Part shown: positions 7,084 through 9,072 of the stretch, piece by piece
Position numbering within the stretch: the first letter of the stretch is position 1
Layout: each line of letters opens with the position of its first letter
Source of the DNA: Microbacterium sp.
Lineage (GTDB): Bacteria > Actinomycetota > Actinomycetes > Actinomycetales > Microbacteriaceae
Direction: 5' to 3'
Assembly (NCBI GenBank): GCA_029267645.1
Contig: JAJUIM010000058.1
Location: forward strand, 1 to 9,072
Length of the DNA stretch: 9,072 bases
Notes under the pieces: generated by a model
What the model was told of the DNA's origin: nothing
The model's database searches: none
Seen by the model: the letters and a program-made list of their open reading frames with translations, nothing else
Made by a program: the position numbers and the translations under genes

Positions 7084-8064
7084 ATGAGCACGACCGAGAA
7101 GGCGCCGGAACAGTCGGCGCCCGCCGAGAGGATCCGCGCGAAGAAGCGGCCCGGTGACATCGCGTTCTCCGGCACCTCGCTCGGCGCCGGCATCGTCATT
7201 CTGATCGTCCTCGCGGCGACCGCCTTCTTCCTCATCGGGCAGTCGATCCCCGCGCTCGTGGGCGATCCCACCGAGAACCCGCTGCTGCACGGCCAGAGCT
7301 TCTGGGCGTACGTCGCGCCGCTGCTGTTCGGCACGCTGTGGTCGTCGCTCATCGCGCTCGTCATCGCGACGCCGATCGCGATCGGCATCGCGCTGTTCAT
7401 CTCGCACTTCGCGCCGCGGCGCCTCTCGTCGGTGCTCGGCTACGTCATCGATCTGCTGGCCGCCGTCCCCTCGGTCGTCTTCGGCCTGTGGGGCGCCCTG
7501 TTCTTCTCGGGCTTCCTCGTGCCGTTCTACGAGTGGCTCAACGGCGCCATCGGATCCGTCCCGGTGCTGAGCCTGTTCTTCGGCGGCCAGGTCTCGCCGA
7601 CCGGCCGCACGATCCTCACCGCCTCGCTCGTGCTCGCGGTCATGATCCTGCCCATCATGACGGCCATCTGCCGCGAGGTCTTCCTGCAGACACCCAAGCT
7701 GCACGAGGAGGCGGCGCTCGCGCTCGGCGCGACGCGCTGGGAGATGATCCGCATGGCGGTGCTGCCGTTCGCCCGCGGCGGCATGGTCTCGGGCGCGATG
7801 CTCGGCCTCGGCCGCGCGCTGGGCGAGACGATGGCCGTCACGATGGTCCTGTCGGGCTCGCCCATCATCGTGCTGCAGCTGCTGCAGTCGGGCAACCCGC
7901 AGTCGATCGCGGCGAACATCGCCCTCCACTTCCCCGAGGCGTACGGCACGGGCGTCAATGCCCTCATCGCCACGGGCCTCATCCTTTTCGTCGTGACCTT
8001 CGCCGTCAACGGCGTCGCGCGCTGGATCGTCAACCGCCGCAGCGAGTTCTCGGGAGCGAACTGA
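7084..8064 (+). CDS. pstC: Phosphate ABC transporter permease PstC
   Basis: PstC is one of two membrane subunits that form the phosphate channel with PstA, powered by PstB. The 326-residue protein is the usual size (E. coli 319). After a charged cytoplasmic N-terminus (K20, K21, R22), hydrophobic segments lie at about 33-53, 81-106, 116-140 and 175-195, with two more after residue 225. The cytoplasmic coupling loop that contacts the ATPase starts at E208-E209-A210-A211 and continues ALGATRWEMIRMAVLPFARGG, a clear EAA motif. GRALGETMAVTMVLSG follows, as is typical of PstC. The ATG is preceded by GAAGGA (7074-7079) with a short 4-base spacer. The gene follows the pstS hairpin and is separated from pstA by a single base, so the two permeases are made together. 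Confidence 0.95.
   Translation: MSTTEKAPEQSAPAERIRAKKRPGDIAFSGTSLGAGIVILIVLAATAFFLIGQSIPALVGDPTENPLLHGQSFWAYVAPLLFGTLWSSLIALVIATPIAIGIALFISHFAPRRLSSVLGYVIDLLAAVPSVVFGLWGALFFSGFLVPFYEWLNGAIGSVPVLSLFFGGQVSPTGRTILTASLVLAVMILPIMTAICREVFLQTPKLHEEAALALGATRWEMIRMAVLPFARGGMVSGAMLGLGRALGETMAVTMVLSGSPIIVLQLLQSGNPQSIAANIALHFPEAYGTGVNALIATGLILFVVTFAVNGVARWIVNRRSEFSGAN
8052..8056 (+). promoter_or_regulatory. Ribosome binding site of pstA
   Basis: GGGAG inside the end of pstC sits 9 bases before the ATG at 8066. It supports this start, which lies one base after the pstC stop (TGACATG). Confidence 0.55.
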
Positions 8065-8065
8065 C

Positions 8066-9072
8066 ATGACCACCGCAACCGCCGCTCCGACGAAGTCCCT
8101 CACGATGGGACACCTGCCCAAGTGGGCGCCCTGGGCGATCCTCGCCGGCTCGATGGCGATCTCCGCCGTCATCTTCGCGATCGCGAACCTCGGGGGCTCG
8201 TTCGCCGACTTCAACATCGTCGGCACGCTCTTCGTGGGCATGGTGATCTACATCGTGTTCATCGGCGTGCTGTCCTCGATCGCCGAGAGCCGCCGCCACG
8301 CGGTCGACCGCCTCATGACGGCGCTCATCTCGACGGCCTTCGTGATCGCGTGTCTGCCGCTCGTGTCCGTGCTGTGGACCGTGATCTCGAACGGCCTCGC
8401 GCGTCTCGACGGCGAGTTCTTCAGCTTCTCGATGCGCAACATCATCGGCGAGGGCGGCGGCGCCGTCCACGCGATCTGGGGCACCGTGATCATCACGGGC
8501 CTCGCGGCGCTCATCTCGGTGCCGATCGGCCTCATGACGTCGATCTACCTCGTCGAGTACGGCAACGGCAACAAGCTGTCGAAGGGCATCACGTTCTTCG
8601 TCGACGTCATGACGGGCATCCCGTCGATCGTCGCGGGTCTGTTCATCTACTCGATCTTCGCGATCATCGTCGGCCCCGGCGTGCGCATGGGCATCATGGG
8701 CGCGCTCGCGCTCAGCGTGCTCATGATCCCCGTCGTCGTCCGCGGATCCGAGGAGATGCTGCGCATCGTCCCGAACGAGCTGCGCGAGGCGTCGTACGCG
8801 CTCGGCGTGCCGAAGTGGCTCACGATCGTCAAGGTCGTGCTGCCCACCTCGATCGCCGGCATCATGACCTCGGTCATGCTCGCGATCGCCCGCGTGATCG
8901 GCGAGACCGCTCCCCTGCTGCTGACGGCGGGCTTCACCGCCAACCTGCAGGTCAACCCGTTCCAGCAGGACTACGGCCAGATGATGACGCTGCCCGTCTT
9001 CGTCTACACCGAGTTCATGTACCCGAGCGCGTCGAGCCCCGACGCCTCGATGGAGCGCGCCTGGACGGCGGC
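8066..9072 (+). CDS. pstA: Phosphate ABC transporter permease PstA, C-terminus cut by right window edge
   Basis: PstA is the second channel subunit of the phosphate importer. The window holds 335 codons without a stop. From about residue 76 (RRHAVDRL) it aligns with E. coli PstA from its first helix onward, including the shared EGGG and IYLVEYG segments. The coupling loop LREASYALGVPKWLTIVKVV begins at about 239, with E241 as the EAA glutamate, and is followed by IARVIGETAPLLLTAGF. The N-terminus is about 50 residues longer than in E. coli and carries two additional hydrophobic segments, at about 20-42 and 50-71. I recall similar N-termini in other actinobacterial PstA proteins. Only the last helix and tail should be missing. 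The next gene is probably pstB, outside the window. Confidence 0.94.
   Translation, partial: MTTATAAPTKSLTMGHLPKWAPWAILAGSMAISAVIFAIANLGGSFADFNIVGTLFVGMVIYIVFIGVLSSIAESRRHAVDRLMTALISTAFVIACLPLVSVLWTVISNGLARLDGEFFSFSMRNIIGEGGGAVHAIWGTVIITGLAALISVPIGLMTSIYLVEYGNGNKLSKGITFFVDVMTGIPSIVAGLFIYSIFAIIVGPGVRMGIMGALALSVLMIPVVVRGSEEMLRIVPNELREASYALGVPKWLTIVKVVLPTSIAGIMTSVMLAIARVIGETAPLLLTAGFTANLQVNPFQQDYGQMMTLPVFVYTEFMYPSASSPDASMERAWTA

Noticed and set aside
6820..8241. A 473-codon minus-strand open frame opposite pstS/pstC/pstA
   Set aside because: It is antisense to the permease genes and spans the intergenic hairpin. The product is Arg/Asp/Glu-rich, with the composition of a shadow frame.

Overview
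The window comes from a very GC-rich genome with C/G-ending codons, GTG starts, tight overlaps and apparently leaderless promoters. The proteins look actinobacterial. Examples are a four-gene sdhCDAB operon with the N-terminal SdhC motif GMWSWVLHRITG and a PstA with extra N-terminal membrane segments. The combination of manC divergent from sdhCDAB followed by xth suggests the Microbacteriaceae or a close relative. This placement is inference from family resemblance, not from a search.

Layout. Bases 1-1079 (minus strand) hold most of a mannose-1-phosphate guanylyltransferase (manC) whose C-terminus runs off the left edge. Bases 1080-1291 are a divergent control region with an 18-bp perfect palindrome and promoter-like sequences. 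Bases 1292-4780 are the succinate dehydrogenase operon sdhC-sdhD-sdhA-sdhB, tightly packed and closed by a strong hairpin at 4793-4826. Bases 4861-5694 encode an exonuclease III-type AP endonuclease with its own apparently leaderless promoter. Bases 5695-5836 are a control region with a two-unit PHO box. Bases 5837 to the right edge hold a phosphate-uptake operon: pstS, then a long interrupted hairpin, then pstC and a pstA that is cut off by the window end.

How the genes work together. SdhCDAB is the membrane succinate:quinone oxidoreductase that links the TCA cycle to respiration. PstS (lipoprotein receptor) and PstC/PstA (permeases) are most of a high-affinity phosphate ABC importer; the ATPase PstB would be expected just past the right edge. 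ManC supplies GDP-mannose for glycan synthesis. Xth repairs abasic sites in DNA. manC and xth are neighbours rather than functional partners of the two operons.

All the genes are housekeeping families, and I see no mobile element, CRISPR array, RNA gene or novel multi-gene system. The parts worth a second look are regulatory: the palindrome before sdhC, the PHO box before pstS, the 7-1-7-1-7 hairpin between pstS and pstC, and two leaderless-type promoters.
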